DNA from: Penium margaritaceum
Taxonomy: Eukaryota; Streptophyta; Zygnematophyceae; Desmidiales; Peniaceae
Reading direction: 5' to 3'
DNA: 30,958 bases
NCBI GenBank assembly: GCA_023375785.1
Contig: SZWC01006721.1
Location: forward strand, 65,380-96,337
The translations under genes were made by a program, and so were the position numbers. Numbering within the stretch: the stretch's first letter is position 1; each line of letters begins with the position of its first letter. Below, piece by piece: positions 20,417 to 28,203 of the stretch. The notes below the pieces were generated by a model. That model searched no databases. It was not told where the DNA came from and worked only from the letters and a program-made list of their open reading frames with translations.

Positions 20417-20815
20417 ATCATTTATTGTGGAGCCATCCATCATAAAACCTTTTGTCTCAGTGACTTTGTGGTGCTCGATCCCATTGCATCAATTTGGTCC
20501 GTTTGCACAAGGTCTGATCACTCTTTGCCAGTGCAAGGTGTCCAGGGGTTGTATGTATCCGATTCATTGTTTGTCTCTACTCTTGAGCTCAGCCTGCTCT
20601 TTGTTCGTGCATACACCAGGATGGATCTCTTTGTTGAGTCCTCTACTATCTCTGATGTAGTGACGGCTCTCGACACTTGTGCTATGGTTCTTCGTGTTTC
20701 ACTTGATGACCTGCATGGTGTGTCATGTTGCACTTTGTCTGTCCCCTCTCTTTCCTCCGCATGTGCCCATGTGTTTTTCACCGCTATTCTCTTTCAAGCA
20801 CATAGTTTTTGCTAA
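20417..20815 (+). pseudogene. pol: Ty1/copia aspartic protease
   Basis: IIYCGAIHHKTFCLSDFVVL aligns with the copia protease start 'W.IDSGASHHMT'. The catalytic Asp is Tyr here (codon 20423-20425). LPVQGVQGLYVSDSLFVSTL and RAYTRMDLFVE continue the family pattern. The frame is open from the stop at 20414 to 20815, so the loss is by substitution rather than a stop. Confidence 0.8.
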
Positions 20816-21540
20816 ATCACCACCTTTGCCATGTGAGCTCGGACATTGTGTCCCAGCTCATTTGGACTCATCTAGCTTTTTATCTTGATGCACTTTCCAT
20901 CGAGAAGCTGCCGAGGATCAATTGTCTCTCCTGTGCTCAGCATAAGGTGCATTGGTGCACTTACCCTGACTTCACTTCCCGGACACTCTGTCCGCTCGAG
21001 TTGGTCCACTCAGACGTTCTTAGTCTTCTTCCGGTCCAGTCTCTCTAAAATCGAGGACGGCATGTAATCACTTTGACTGATGACTTCACACGGATCATGT
21101 GGGTCGACAGCCTCCGCCTGAAGAGCGATGCCATCGTGGCATTTCGTTTGTGGCTGGTGATGGCTGAGGGCCTGTTTTGACACCCTCCTCACATTCTGCT
21201 CGAACTGTGATGGTGAGCGAGATGGACACCTTTTCCACTGAGCATGACGTTTTTCACCAGAGCTCTGGCCCTGCTATACCACAGCATAGTGAAGTGTCTT
21301 AGCGCTCGAACCGCAGCATAGAAGATACGGTCCACGCCATGCAGGGTGAGTGCGGTCTTCCAAAGTCCTTTGCCTTAGAGGCTTTCTCCTACACAACATG
21401 GGTCCTTAACTACCTGCCGCATGGTCCTCCTCCAAATCATGTCATGTCGTACGTGTTGTGCTTCCGCCATCTCGTCAACCTCCTCGCACACAGTTGGGGG
21501 TCCCTAACCTGCCTCTACTACACCGAAGACTAGTAGGGGT
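20816..21540 (+). pseudogene. pol: Copia GAG-pre-integrase and integrase core
   Basis: DALSIEKLPRINCLSCAQHK is the pre-integrase zinc-binding region. PLELVHSDVLSLLPVQS holds the first catalytic Asp (HSD). After a stop at 21046-21048 the same frame continues HVITLTDDFTRIMWVDSLRL, then KSDAIVAFRLW. After a frame change, VSEMDTFSTEHDVFHQ, RSNRSIEDTVHAMQGECGLP and AFSYTTWVLNYLPHGPPP follow, the region from the second Asp onward. The NGVAER motif that carries the Glu is degraded. Confidence 0.88.
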
Positions 21541-22335
21541 CAAAGATCCAGCTTTGGGTTGTGATGCAAGACGTCTTTGATTCAATGTTTCATTAGTACG
21601 TCTTTGCACATGATTGGAAGAATCCTAAGTCAATTGTGAACGCGGGTGCACAACGCGAATCATGATCCTTGTATCTCCCCATATGTCATCTAGCTTGACT
21701 GGTGAGGGAATGGGATGACCCTCTTAGTTTCTGTCCGTGTGAGAGAGGATACTGTGTCTTACAATGGGACAGCCGTCACTAAGTTAGGTTGAGAGACGGA
21801 CAAGATATGCTTGAAGGACACAAGAGTTAAGTTAGAACAAACAAAAAGGTGTGTACATGAACTCCAATCCACGTGCACGCAAGTAAGCGCAAAAGTCCAG
21901 CCAACCGGTTAGAAAACAGACGAATTCGGTTACAAGTTCCAAAACAACAGCAAAGGAGAACCTGACGGACGTTTGTGCTCCTCGGTTGTCCAAACTGCAA
22001 ATCGAAAGAGACGATAGGTGCAGAAACAGAACGGGGGAGTGACCATGTATCCAGAGAATTCTCAACATCTAACGCCATATCCACGTTTCGCACAGAAACC
22101 ACGCCATATCCATTTTGGGAACCGTTGAGTTCCTTCTTCATGCAATATCCTGCGAGCATGCAAAAAAATGCGCTATACCCAATTGTATACGCTATGTCGA
22201 TGCCGCATGCCATTGAGCGACAATATGCTTGATGTCGTAATGCATGAGAGAAAAAATCACAAACCCCTCTATGAAGGGGTTTGTGACTTTTCTCACAAAC
22301 GTTTGCGACAGTTTTGAGTGGGGGGGACAAGAACA
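21541..22335. other. No gene; contains a 12-bp stem-loop
   Basis: Copia similarity fades after 21540. The rest is unique-looking DNA. A 169-codon minus-strand frame (22336-21827) has no motif and I regard it as chance. See the stem-loop at 22257-22286. Confidence 0.5.
22257..22286. other. Perfect 12-bp inverted repeat with 6-nt loop
   Basis: TCACAAACCCCT, loop CTATGA, AGGGGTTTGTGA. Looser pairing continues outward between GAGAGAAAA on the left and TTTTCTC on the right. It lies about 50 bp before the start of the truncated LTR. It could be part of a small inverted-repeat element or a fold-back transcript. Confidence 0.85.
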
Positions 22336-22384
22336 CCTCGAGGAGACCACCGTTATTGTTATCATGGTGTATGCAGTGTGTTCT

Positions 22385-22452
22385 CCCCGCTGACCCGTTT
22401 GGGCTCAGCGGGGGTGACGGGGCCCGGTGCGGCTAGCTGCCGGCGCCCCTAC
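22385..22452 (+). promoter_or_regulatory. GC-rich palindromic block upstream of the LTR TATA box
   Basis: CCCCGCTGA pairs exactly with TCAGCGGGG (22385-22393 with 22405-22413), with CCC/GGG inside it. GGGGCCCGG...CCGGCGCCCC follows as a second imperfect palindrome. In the 3' LTR a C-to-T change turns one pair of the first stem into a G-T wobble without breaking it. It may act as promoter DNA or as folded RNA. Confidence 0.6.
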
Positions 22453-22493
22453 TTAAGCCCGCTAGGGGCTCATTTGTACTCTCTCCTTGTTCT

Positions 22494-22500
22494 TTATATT
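22494..22500 (+). promoter_or_regulatory. TATA-like box of the family B LTR
   Basis: TTATATT lies about 105 bp before the LTR end. It is preserved in the 3' LTR at 28349-28355. Transcription would be expected to start shortly downstream. Confidence 0.55.
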
Positions 22501-22606
22501 CAGCGTTCCAGACTTAGCCAAATTCTTGCCGTCTTGCATCGCACTCACACACACAGCTCATGTTCATTTTTGCATGGGCCTGCATGCCCTAAAATCATCT
22601 CCAATT

Positions 22607-22619
22607 TGGTATCAGAGCA
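22607..22619 (+). other. Primer-binding site (initiator tRNA-Met type)
   Basis: TGGTATCAGAGCA follows the LTR terminus after ATT. It is the standard plant LTR-retrotransposon PBS. A second copy at 22867-22879 belongs to the duplicated segment after the N. Confidence 0.93.
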
Positions 22620-22886
22620 CAGGGGNGTGTATGCAGTGTGTTCTCCCCGCTGACCCGTTTGGGCTCAGCGGGGGTGACGGGGCCCGGTGCGGCTAGCTGC
22701 CGGCGCCCCTACTTAAGCCCGCTAGGGGCTCATTTGTACTCTCTCCTTGTTCTTTATATTCAGCGTTCCAGACTTAGCCAAATTCTTGCCGTCTTGCATC
22801 GCACTCACACACACAGCTCATGTTCATTTTTGCATGGGCCTGCATGCCCTAAAATCATCTCCAATTTGGTATCAGAGCACAGGGGG

Positions 22887-23465
22887 GCGTGTGAGCAGCA
22901 GAAACAGCAGTAGTGGGCGGAACGCAAAAACAACGCCCCACGTGGCGCCACGCCAGCAGCAGCGTGAGGGAGCGCGAAATGACTGCAAGTGAACGCCACT
23001 GGGGCGGTGAGCCGCAAAAAGGAGCAATAGCGACTGCGGCGGCAATAGCAAAAGCAGCAGTAGCAGCAGCCACTACAGCAGCGGCGGCAGCATCAGCAGC
23101 GTGCAGCAGCGTCGCCAGCAGCAGCAGCAGCAGCGGCGAAAGCAGCTGCAGCAGCGCATCAGCCGCTACAGCAGCAGCGTCAGCAGCAGCATATAGCAGC
23201 AACAGTATCTACTACTGTAGCAGCGGTGGCAGCAGCAGCATCATGCAGTAGCGACGACAGCAGCAGCAACGTGCAACAGCAGCAGCCGCGGCGGCAGCAG
23301 CAAGCAGTAGCAGCAGCTGCTGCGCAGAGCAGTAGTAGCAGTTGCTGCGCAGAGTAGCAGCAGCAGCAGCAGAAGCAGCAGCAGCAGTAGCAGCAGCAGC
23401 AGAAGCAGCAGTAGCAGCAGCAGCAGCAACAGCAACCGCAGCATCTGCACCTACCGCTGCAGCTG
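22887..23465 (+). repeat. CAG/GCA-rich leader sequence
   Basis: The leader after the PBS is dominated by GCA/CAG/GTA triplets. Open frames on both strands read as poly-Ala, poly-Ser or poly-Leu and are not credible genes. CAG-rich sequence also follows the PBS of the element at 29597, so it may be a common leader feature. Confidence 0.75.
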
Positions 23466-23815
23466 CTGCTGCGAGGAGGGCCTCGCAGCCTTCCTCTGAG
23501 GGGAGGCCCTGTGAGGGGGCCTGTCGGCCCTGTTGGCCCCCGCCCCGCCCCCTCTTCTTCCCCTTCTCAACGGGGCCCTCGGAGGGCCCTGCCGAGCCCC
23601 TCCGAGGGGCCCTTCGGAGGGGGCTCGTCGGCCCCGTGGGTCCCGTCGGCCCGTCGGCCCCGTGGGCCCCCTCGGCCCCGTCGGCCCCGTCGGCCGACCG
23701 ACGGAGGGGCCGGGTTAGAGGGGCGGACAGGACGCCCCCCCCCTCGCTCCCTCCTCCCCCCCACACCCACTCTCTCACTCGCTCGCTCAGCGAGCGAGCG
23801 AGCGAGCGTGCATGA
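23466..23815. repeat. GC-rich leader block with 9-bp repeats and a palindrome
   Basis: CGTCGGCCC-type 9-mers repeat through about 23626-23697, after GGGGCCC/CCGAGGG palindromic sequence. CTCGCTCGCT immediately faces AGCGAGCGAG near 23777-23800, giving a perfect inverted repeat. The region should form strong RNA structure if transcribed. Confidence 0.7.
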
Positions 23816-23884
23816 GAGGGAGGGCCGGACAAGCCAAACAACAACCCCCCCTTCCTTATTTTCTCCGTTTGCCCACCTTACGGG

Positions 23885-24130
23885 CAATCAAGAAAAGGCG
23901 GGGGGGACAAGTGAAAAAAATAAATACAAAAAGGGGTACGCCTGAAAGCAAGTGAAAAGAAAAAAAAGAAAAAACGCAACCCAATAAAAAAGAAAAGAAA
24001 AAAAAAGGCGAGGGCCTAAGGCAAGCTGAGGGGAGACCTAGAAAAAAAAAGCAGTGGAGGGTGAGGGCAAAAGCAAAAAGAGGGGGTGGCCGTGGGCAAC
24101 GAAGAAAAAAAAACAGTAAAAGAAAAAGGA
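23885..24130 (+). repeat. A-rich low-complexity block
   Basis: Runs of A and GAAAA/AAAAG alternate with GGGG. No coding sense. It follows the GC-rich block directly, giving a sharp change in composition inside the leader. Confidence 0.8.
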
Positions 24131-24654
24131 TGATCTTCAAACTACTACCGCCGCCGCAGCAGCAGCTCTCATAGCCGCGATAGCAGCATCCGGCGGTGGA
24201 GTGTCGACGACACATAGTGCGGTGGCTATGCGACAGCTTGCACTTTTGCCTTCTCTGCCGACAGCGGACTGTCGTCGGCAACGATCTCCGCTTCGAGACG
24301 TGTCATGGACTGGCGTCTTCCTTGGGCCCGTGGATTGGTGCGCGCACTTCACCCCGTAGGATCGACGGCGGATTCGAGTCCTACCAGCTCCGAGGGCTGG
24401 GTCGTCTACCGCTTGGAGCAGCAGCCACACCTTAAGCCGCCACCCCTTCTCGTCTTGGAGCAGTCTTTGCTCCATTAGTGGCAGCAGCATTAGTGGCTGC
24501 AAGTAGTTGGACTATAGTCTCTGGTCACGTTTGCTGACCCGGACGCGGTGACCTCCAGGAGTGACAGTACCTATTGGCCTCATTCCTCCCGTGGCTTGGT
24601 GTTTACCACCGGGAGTAGGTGCCCTCGGTACCTATCCATCGTCCAGCGCACAAG
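24131..24654 (+). other. Leader upstream of the ORF, no gene recognised
   Basis: Mixed-composition sequence between the A-rich block and the ATG at 24655. Short frames on both strands overlap and show no motif. Confidence 0.5.
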
Positions 24655-26364
24655 ATGAGTGCGCAGACATCTGAGCAGGCGCCCCGCGCGTTCGCCTGCT
24701 ACTATTGTGGTGATGGACGTCATGGTTGGCGTCGGTGTTGGACGCACCCTCCCGGCTGGCATCCACCTTGGCTACAGCCTCGTCCGAGCCTGCGTCCTCC
24801 ACAGCATACGGATCTACAGGTATTGGTAGATCCCCTAGTTGGACCTCTAGCGAGCATATTCGCCGAGATCCACGGCCTCCGGCAGACGGTGCAGCGGCTT
24901 TGTGACCTCGTCGTCACTGAGCGTGCTTCTGCTACTCGCTTGGCGACGGCCTCTTCGATCACATCTCCTCCGTCCTCTCCTCCTTCCTTATCGGATGGTG
25001 TACCTTTAGCTCCACCTGCCAGCGAGTCCCAGGCTGCCACCATCATTTCGATCCTCCACTCTGCTGCGACCACGACGCCATCGCGTGATGACATGTCTTC
25101 ATGCCGTCGTTCCAGTCGAGTGACTCCGCGTCGTCGGCGTCAGCGCCCCGCACGGCGTGCTCGCGCCGGTTTTGATACATCCTCCACCTCCTCAGCCTCC
25201 GTACCTGTTGAGGGGGAGTGTGGTCACTGCGCATTGCCTAATGTGACCGTAGCGACAGGATCCGCACTCATGCCGGGTCGTTCTGCCCGAGCGGCTGCTC
25301 ATGCAGACTTAGATCATACGGTGACAGCACATGGCATGGAGTCTGACCCCGACATGGCCTTCATGGTGGAGAGTTGCCTTTCATCGCCCAGGTTGGATCC
25401 AGATCTTCTACAGCAGCAGGTTGCATCAGGAGGAGTGCAGGTCACGCGTGCCTTAGCGGTGCCACTTGCGACTCCGACCGGTAGTGGCTTGGCGGTGGCA
25501 CAAGAGTCCCACGCGGATCGTGATGCCCCACACGGATCTTCGGGGGCGTTGGCGTACGAGATTCAAACCAGTACGACAGCAGTCGTAGTGCATGAGCAGA
25601 GTCGGCCGGTTGGTCTTTTGGAGGTTGAGGCATTCTTGGAAGCAGCAGTTCTGAGAGGTGTCATTGGGACACATGCTGTAGCAGACTCAGCAGGTTTCAC
25701 CGTGTCATTTGCGCTACCTGAGCACCAGCTTCAGCGTCAGGAGTCACCCATGTTCCCTGAGTCTACGTCCCGTGCACAGGACGGAGTACCGACACACATG
25801 ACGGAGTCAGATGGTAGTGTACACTCCATTATTGAGCAGGTGGCAGCGACCAGCCTTCCAGGCGAGACAGTGCGTGAGCGCCAGCTGCGCTTGTTGGTCG
25901 CCTTGACGGACATTGTCGAGCCGGAGCCCTGCACACCTGTGTCCACTATGGCGGTAGTTGAGGACAGTGGTGCAGATCCCTACACGCAGATGGAGTCACC
26001 TCGCCAGCAGGAGCTGAGTTCTGCCCCCTCGGTTTCACCTGTTGGTGACCCTACCGATCACATCGATGCCGAGAGTGGTAGTACCTACACGGACGACGTT
26101 TCCACATGCTCTACGGACTCTGACAACTCCTCCTTCTCCTTCTCTCTCGGCATGCGACCGCTCACTCCTCGCATGACAGACACGAGCTGTGATGTGGATG
26201 CGACACCTGCAGCTGCATCCGATGTTTCAGCGTCTCAGGATATTGCGAGCTTGGTTGACGCCCAGAAGAATGCAGCAGCACCAGTTCCATCGTCTTCAGC
26301 AGCAGAGATGCAGATGGCGTTGTACTCACGAGTTGTGCAGTCTGCATGTGCAGCATCCAGTTAG
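24655..26364 (+). CDS. CCHC zinc-knuckle protein of the non-autonomous retroelement (gag-like)
   Basis: This 569-residue ORF starts at the first ATG; the frame is open slightly further upstream without an ATG. Near the N-terminus CYYCGDGRHGWRRC (residues 15-28) is an exact C-x2-C-x4-H-x4-C zinc knuckle, followed by a Trp/Pro-rich stretch. Residues ~66-95 (IFAEIHGLRQTVQRL and onward) look helical or coiled-coil. Residues ~150-172 form an Arg-rich patch that could bind nucleic acid or act as a nuclear signal. CGHC stands at 189-192. The rest is acidic and Ser/Thr/Pro-rich, probably disordered. There is one lysine in total against dozens of arginines. A retroelement gag normally has its knuckle near the C-terminus, so the gag label is inferred from context. 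It ends at TAG, with the same frame continuing. Confidence 0.75.
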   Translation: MSAQTSEQAPRAFACYYCGDGRHGWRRCWTHPPGWHPPWLQPRPSLRPPQHTDLQVLVDPLVGPLASIFAEIHGLRQTVQRLCDLVVTERASATRLATASSITSPPSSPPSLSDGVPLAPPASESQAATIISILHSAATTTPSRDDMSSCRRSSRVTPRRRRQRPARRARAGFDTSSTSSASVPVEGECGHCALPNVTVATGSALMPGRSARAAAHADLDHTVTAHGMESDPDMAFMVESCLSSPRLDPDLLQQQVASGGVQVTRALAVPLATPTGSGLAVAQESHADRDAPHGSSGALAYEIQTSTTAVVVHEQSRPVGLLEVEAFLEAAVLRGVIGTHAVADSAGFTVSFALPEHQLQRQESPMFPESTSRAQDGVPTHMTESDGSVHSIIEQVAATSLPGETVRERQLRLLVALTDIVEPEPCTPVSTMAVVEDSGADPYTQMESPRQQELSSAPSVSPVGDPTDHIDAESGSTYTDDVSTCSTDSDNSSFSFSLGMRPLTPRMTDTSCDVDATPAAASDVSASQDIASLVDAQKNAAAPVPSSSAAEMQMALYSRVVQSACAASS

Positions 26365-26880
26365 GCAGAGATTATTCTACACCAGGTCAACATAGGCCAC
26401 CTCGACATGTCCGAGGCAGATTATGCTGATCTGCAGGAGCGTGTAGCCATGCTACAACGGGAGATGATGGCAGCGCATTAGCGATTCTCAGAGGAGGCCA
26501 GCATCACTACTACCGGCAGGAGCCTTCTGCCAGCAGCATCTGGCACACCTACCGGCATCACTGCTACCAGCACAGCATCACTGCTACCGGCAGTGCTTTC
26601 GGCTTCCGCCATCCTGGCTCCTGTCGACCCCATCATTGCTCCTTCTTTGTCTGCTGCCATCACGCACCTTCATCTTCCCGGCTCACCTGCCCCATCGTCA
26701 TCTTTATCTACGAGTGGTGATCCGGTTTGTCGCTCTAGCTCTCCTGTGTCTCAGGGTGTGCTATCCGGTATCCGAGGCCAGCTCTGCCACTTCATCCACG
26801 CACTCATGCTGCTCATCCATTCCTGTTCCTTCAGCGTACACAGATGCATCGCGGCAGTGCGGAGGCAGGAGAGACTGTGA
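26365..26880 (+). pseudogene. In-frame continuation of the CCHC ORF beyond two TAG stops
   Basis: After TAG at 26362-26364 the frame continues with AEIILHQVNIGHLDMSEADY and then ADLQERVAMLQREMMAAH, a good coiled coil. A second TAG (26476-26478) follows, then RFSEEASITTTGRSLLPA and a Ser/Pro-rich tail to a TGA at 26878. The same composition and a coiled coil running across the second stop suggest that the original protein had about 741 residues. Both stops are one change from CAG (Gln). A shifted frame also stays protein-like to about 26950 (KWDPWQSREDWYTRGDVV), so the true C-terminus may lie there. Confidence 0.6.
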
Positions 26881-27110
26881 AGTGGGACCCTTGGCAGTCA
26901 CGCGAGGACTGGTATACCCGAGGTGATGTAGTTTCATGTGAGGAGTCGTAGCCGGAGACACCACTTCCTCTTTGAGGGAGGGCATCGACTCGTAGGTGAG
27001 AGGGGGAGCTTTCTCTACATAATGGATACACCACATGACTCACCGCCCAGGATCTGTTCAGCTACGACATCAGCATCTCCATCGAGGACATCGCTGCCAG
27101 GTTCATCTGC
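26881..27110 (+). other. 3' internal region before the polypurine tract
   Basis: No complete ORF. Fragments of protein-like sequence in shifting frames suggest a decayed C-terminus of the upstream ORF. Confidence 0.45.
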
Positions 27111-27120
27111 CCAGGGGGAG
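27111..27120 (+). other. Polypurine tract
   Basis: CCAGGGGGAG directly precedes TGTTGTGTGG. The 'GGGGGAG|TGTT' junction is the usual plant arrangement of a plus-strand primer and the 3' LTR start. This sets the LTR boundary at 27121. Confidence 0.8.
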
Positions 27121-27260
27121 TGTTGTGTGGACCTCAACATGACGTGACGCCATGGGAGATGCATGGCGAGGTCCATGCTCTATTGTGAGCATCTACAGCA
27201 TCGCGCATGTGGCTCATGCTACGTACCTGCACAGTTGCATATAGATGGTAGTACACTGTT

Positions 27261-27309
27261 GGTCGAGACCCGGAAACTTGGTGCATTGTACCATTGTTAC
27301 GAGGAGACC
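27261..27309 (+). repeat. Hairpin motif copy 1
   Basis: Has both boxes. Seven of nine stem positions pair (including a G-T at 13/38); mismatches are at 15/36 and 17/34. The upper stem GGT/ACC is intact. Confidence 0.7.
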
Positions 27310-27369
27310 ATGTGATCGTGTGTCTTGGTGTGTGGCTATACCGTGTGTGGCATGTGCATGTGAGCTGTT

Positions 27370-27419
27370 GGTCGAGACCCGGACACGTGGTGCGTTGCAC
27401 CCGGGTTATGAGGAGATCC
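27370..27419 (+). repeat. Hairpin motif copy 2
   Basis: Eight of nine stem positions pair. Position 18/33 is G-C, where other copies have C-G, T-A or T-G. The end box carries one extra T (GAGGAGATCC). Confidence 0.75.
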
Positions 27420-27472
27420 TCCCTTGATCCTGTGTTTGGATGATGATACTATTGTGTTGGATTGCTCGTAGC

Positions 27473-27516
27473 GGTCAAGACCCGGGCCCTGGTACCGCAA
27501 GTGTGACGAGGAGACC
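27473..27516 (+). repeat. Hairpin motif copy 3, shortened
   Basis: Both boxes are present (GGTCAAGACC and GAGGAGACC), but the centre is five nucleotides shorter and the standard stem does not form. Confidence 0.6.
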
Positions 27517-27593
27517 ATCTCGTCCTCTGACATGTGTATGACATGTGTATGTGCACTACACTGGTTTGTGTGCGTGTGCATCACTCCTCTCAT

Positions 27594-27641
27594 GGTCGAG
27601 ACCCAGACACTTGGTGGGCTGTGCTAGTGTCCAGGGAGACC
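27594..27641 (+). repeat. Hairpin motif copy 4
   Basis: All nine stem positions pair: GACACT with AGTGTC, and GGT with GCT through two G-T wobbles. The end box lacks one base. Confidence 0.78.
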
Positions 27642-27658
27642 CTAGATGGATAGCTGAT

Positions 27659-27699
27659 GAGTGTGTGTGTGTGTGTATGTGTGTGTGTGTGTGTGTGTG
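27659..27699. repeat. (GT)n microsatellite
   Basis: Interrupted GT run (one TATG) in U3 of the 3' LTR, just after hairpin copy 4. Confidence 0.95.
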
Positions 27700-28009
27700 A
27701 GTTGACTCATGCATGTTATGACTTGCCACACATTGTTGTTCCATGCCTTTGCTCCTTCGTTCAGGCGTGGACGGCTATATCAGCCAGTGAGAGTGTTGGT
27801 TTGTGTGGCTTCCACCCGTCACGACCGACACTGCTAGTTTACCGATGTACCCACATTCGGGGTATATGGTAGAGGAGGGCGTGATGACACGACGGGCCTC
27901 TGGACTACACTGAGACTTCTCCAGCATCTACGACAGCGCTGGCGAGACGCGGTCGATGCGTTCCGGCAGCCATGTGGGCTTGTCGGGAGCTAGGAGAGTT
28001 TTCTCGGTG

Positions 28010-28058
28010 GGTTGAGACCCGCGCACCCGGTGGACTATACCGGTGCGACGAGGAGACC
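28010..28058 (+). repeat. Hairpin motif copy 5
   Basis: All nine positions pair, all Watson-Crick: CGCACC with GGTGCG and GGT with ACC, with one bulged C between them. Confidence 0.8.
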
Positions 28059-28154
28059 CGATGGCTGTTGTGGGGCTTCCGATGTTTGGAAAGCTATGCG
28101 TGATGTCTGGACGCTGATTCTGAGATTTTCTGACACTGTTCCTATTTTCTCGGT

Positions 28155-28203
28155 GGTCGAGACCCGGGTACTCGGAGAGCTGTTCCGGTGCCTCGAGGAG
28201 ACC
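28155..28203 (+). repeat. Hairpin motif copy 6
   Basis: All nine positions pair (GGTACT with GGTGCC using two wobbles; GGA with TCC). Position 22/30 is A-T where the other copies have T-A or T-G. The 5' LTR is truncated inside this copy, at motif position 37. Confidence 0.8.

Larger units (their letters stand above)
18615..21540 (+). mobile_element. Ty1/copia relic (c): gag-like region, protease, integrase
   Basis: Plus-strand order is a gag-like segment with a coiled coil, a possible knuckle, aspartic protease, GAG-pre-integrase domain and integrase core to just beyond its third catalytic region. It ends near 21540 with no RT or RNase H after it. It overlaps relic (b) in integrase content, so the two are separate copies, not one element with an inversion. 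Many stops and frame changes are present. No LTR was found. Confidence 0.85.
22336..22603 (+). mobile_element. Truncated 5' LTR of the non-autonomous element (family B)
   Basis: These 268 bp align without gaps to the last 268 bp of the 3' LTR (28191-28458), with six substitutions by my count (about 2%). Similarity begins abruptly at CCTCGAGGAGACC, which is inside hairpin motif 6 of the 3' copy. About 1070 bp of U3 are therefore missing from this side. It holds a GC-rich palindromic block, a TATA-like box and the R/U5 region, and ends CTCCA three bases before the PBS. Confidence 0.88.
22367..22885. other. Exact 259-bp duplication around a single N
   Basis: Bases 22367-22625 and 22627-22885 are identical, both starting GTGTATGCAGTGTG and ending CACAGGGG, with one N between them at 22626. 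A perfect tandem copy with an N exactly at the junction points to unmerged overlapping contig ends. The true element probably has one LTR-PBS junction here. Confidence 0.88.
27261..28203 (+). repeat. Array of six ~49-nt hairpin motifs in U3
   Basis: Each copy begins GGTCGAGACC (variants GGTCAAGACC, GGTTGAGACC) and ends GAGGAGACC or a close variant. Numbering the motif 1-49, positions 13-18 pair with 33-38, position 19 is a bulge, 20-22 pair with 30-32, and 23-29 form a 7-nt loop. Three copies pair at all 9 positions, one at 8 and one at 7; the sixth copy has a shortened loop region and does not fold this way. Differences in the arms are mostly compensatory. Spacing between copies is irregular (about 50 to 370 bp), unlike a simple tandem repeat. 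Copies 5 and 6 also share the upstream flank TTTTCTCGGTGG. Confidence 0.8.

Noticed and set aside
15517-21540. A single copia element with one half inverted
   Set aside because: Both halves contain the region around the third catalytic residue of integrase, with different sequences, so they are two copies.
21827-22336. 169-codon minus-strand frame with Cys/Leu-rich sequence
   Set aside because: No recognisable motif, includes the stem-loop at 22257-22286, and nothing around it suggests a gene.
22607-22619. tRNA gene fragment
   Set aside because: The match to tRNA-Met is limited to the 3'-end complement used as a primer-binding site and sits at an LTR boundary.
23212-23844. 210-codon minus-strand frame rich in Gly, Ala and Pro
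   Set aside because: Composition artefact of the CAG-rich and GC-rich leader; multiple frames are open in the same place.
26362-26478. Reassignment of TAG to glutamine in this genome
   Set aside because: Two TAG codons in one retroelement are weak evidence, and the other relics contain all three stop codons as ordinary decay.
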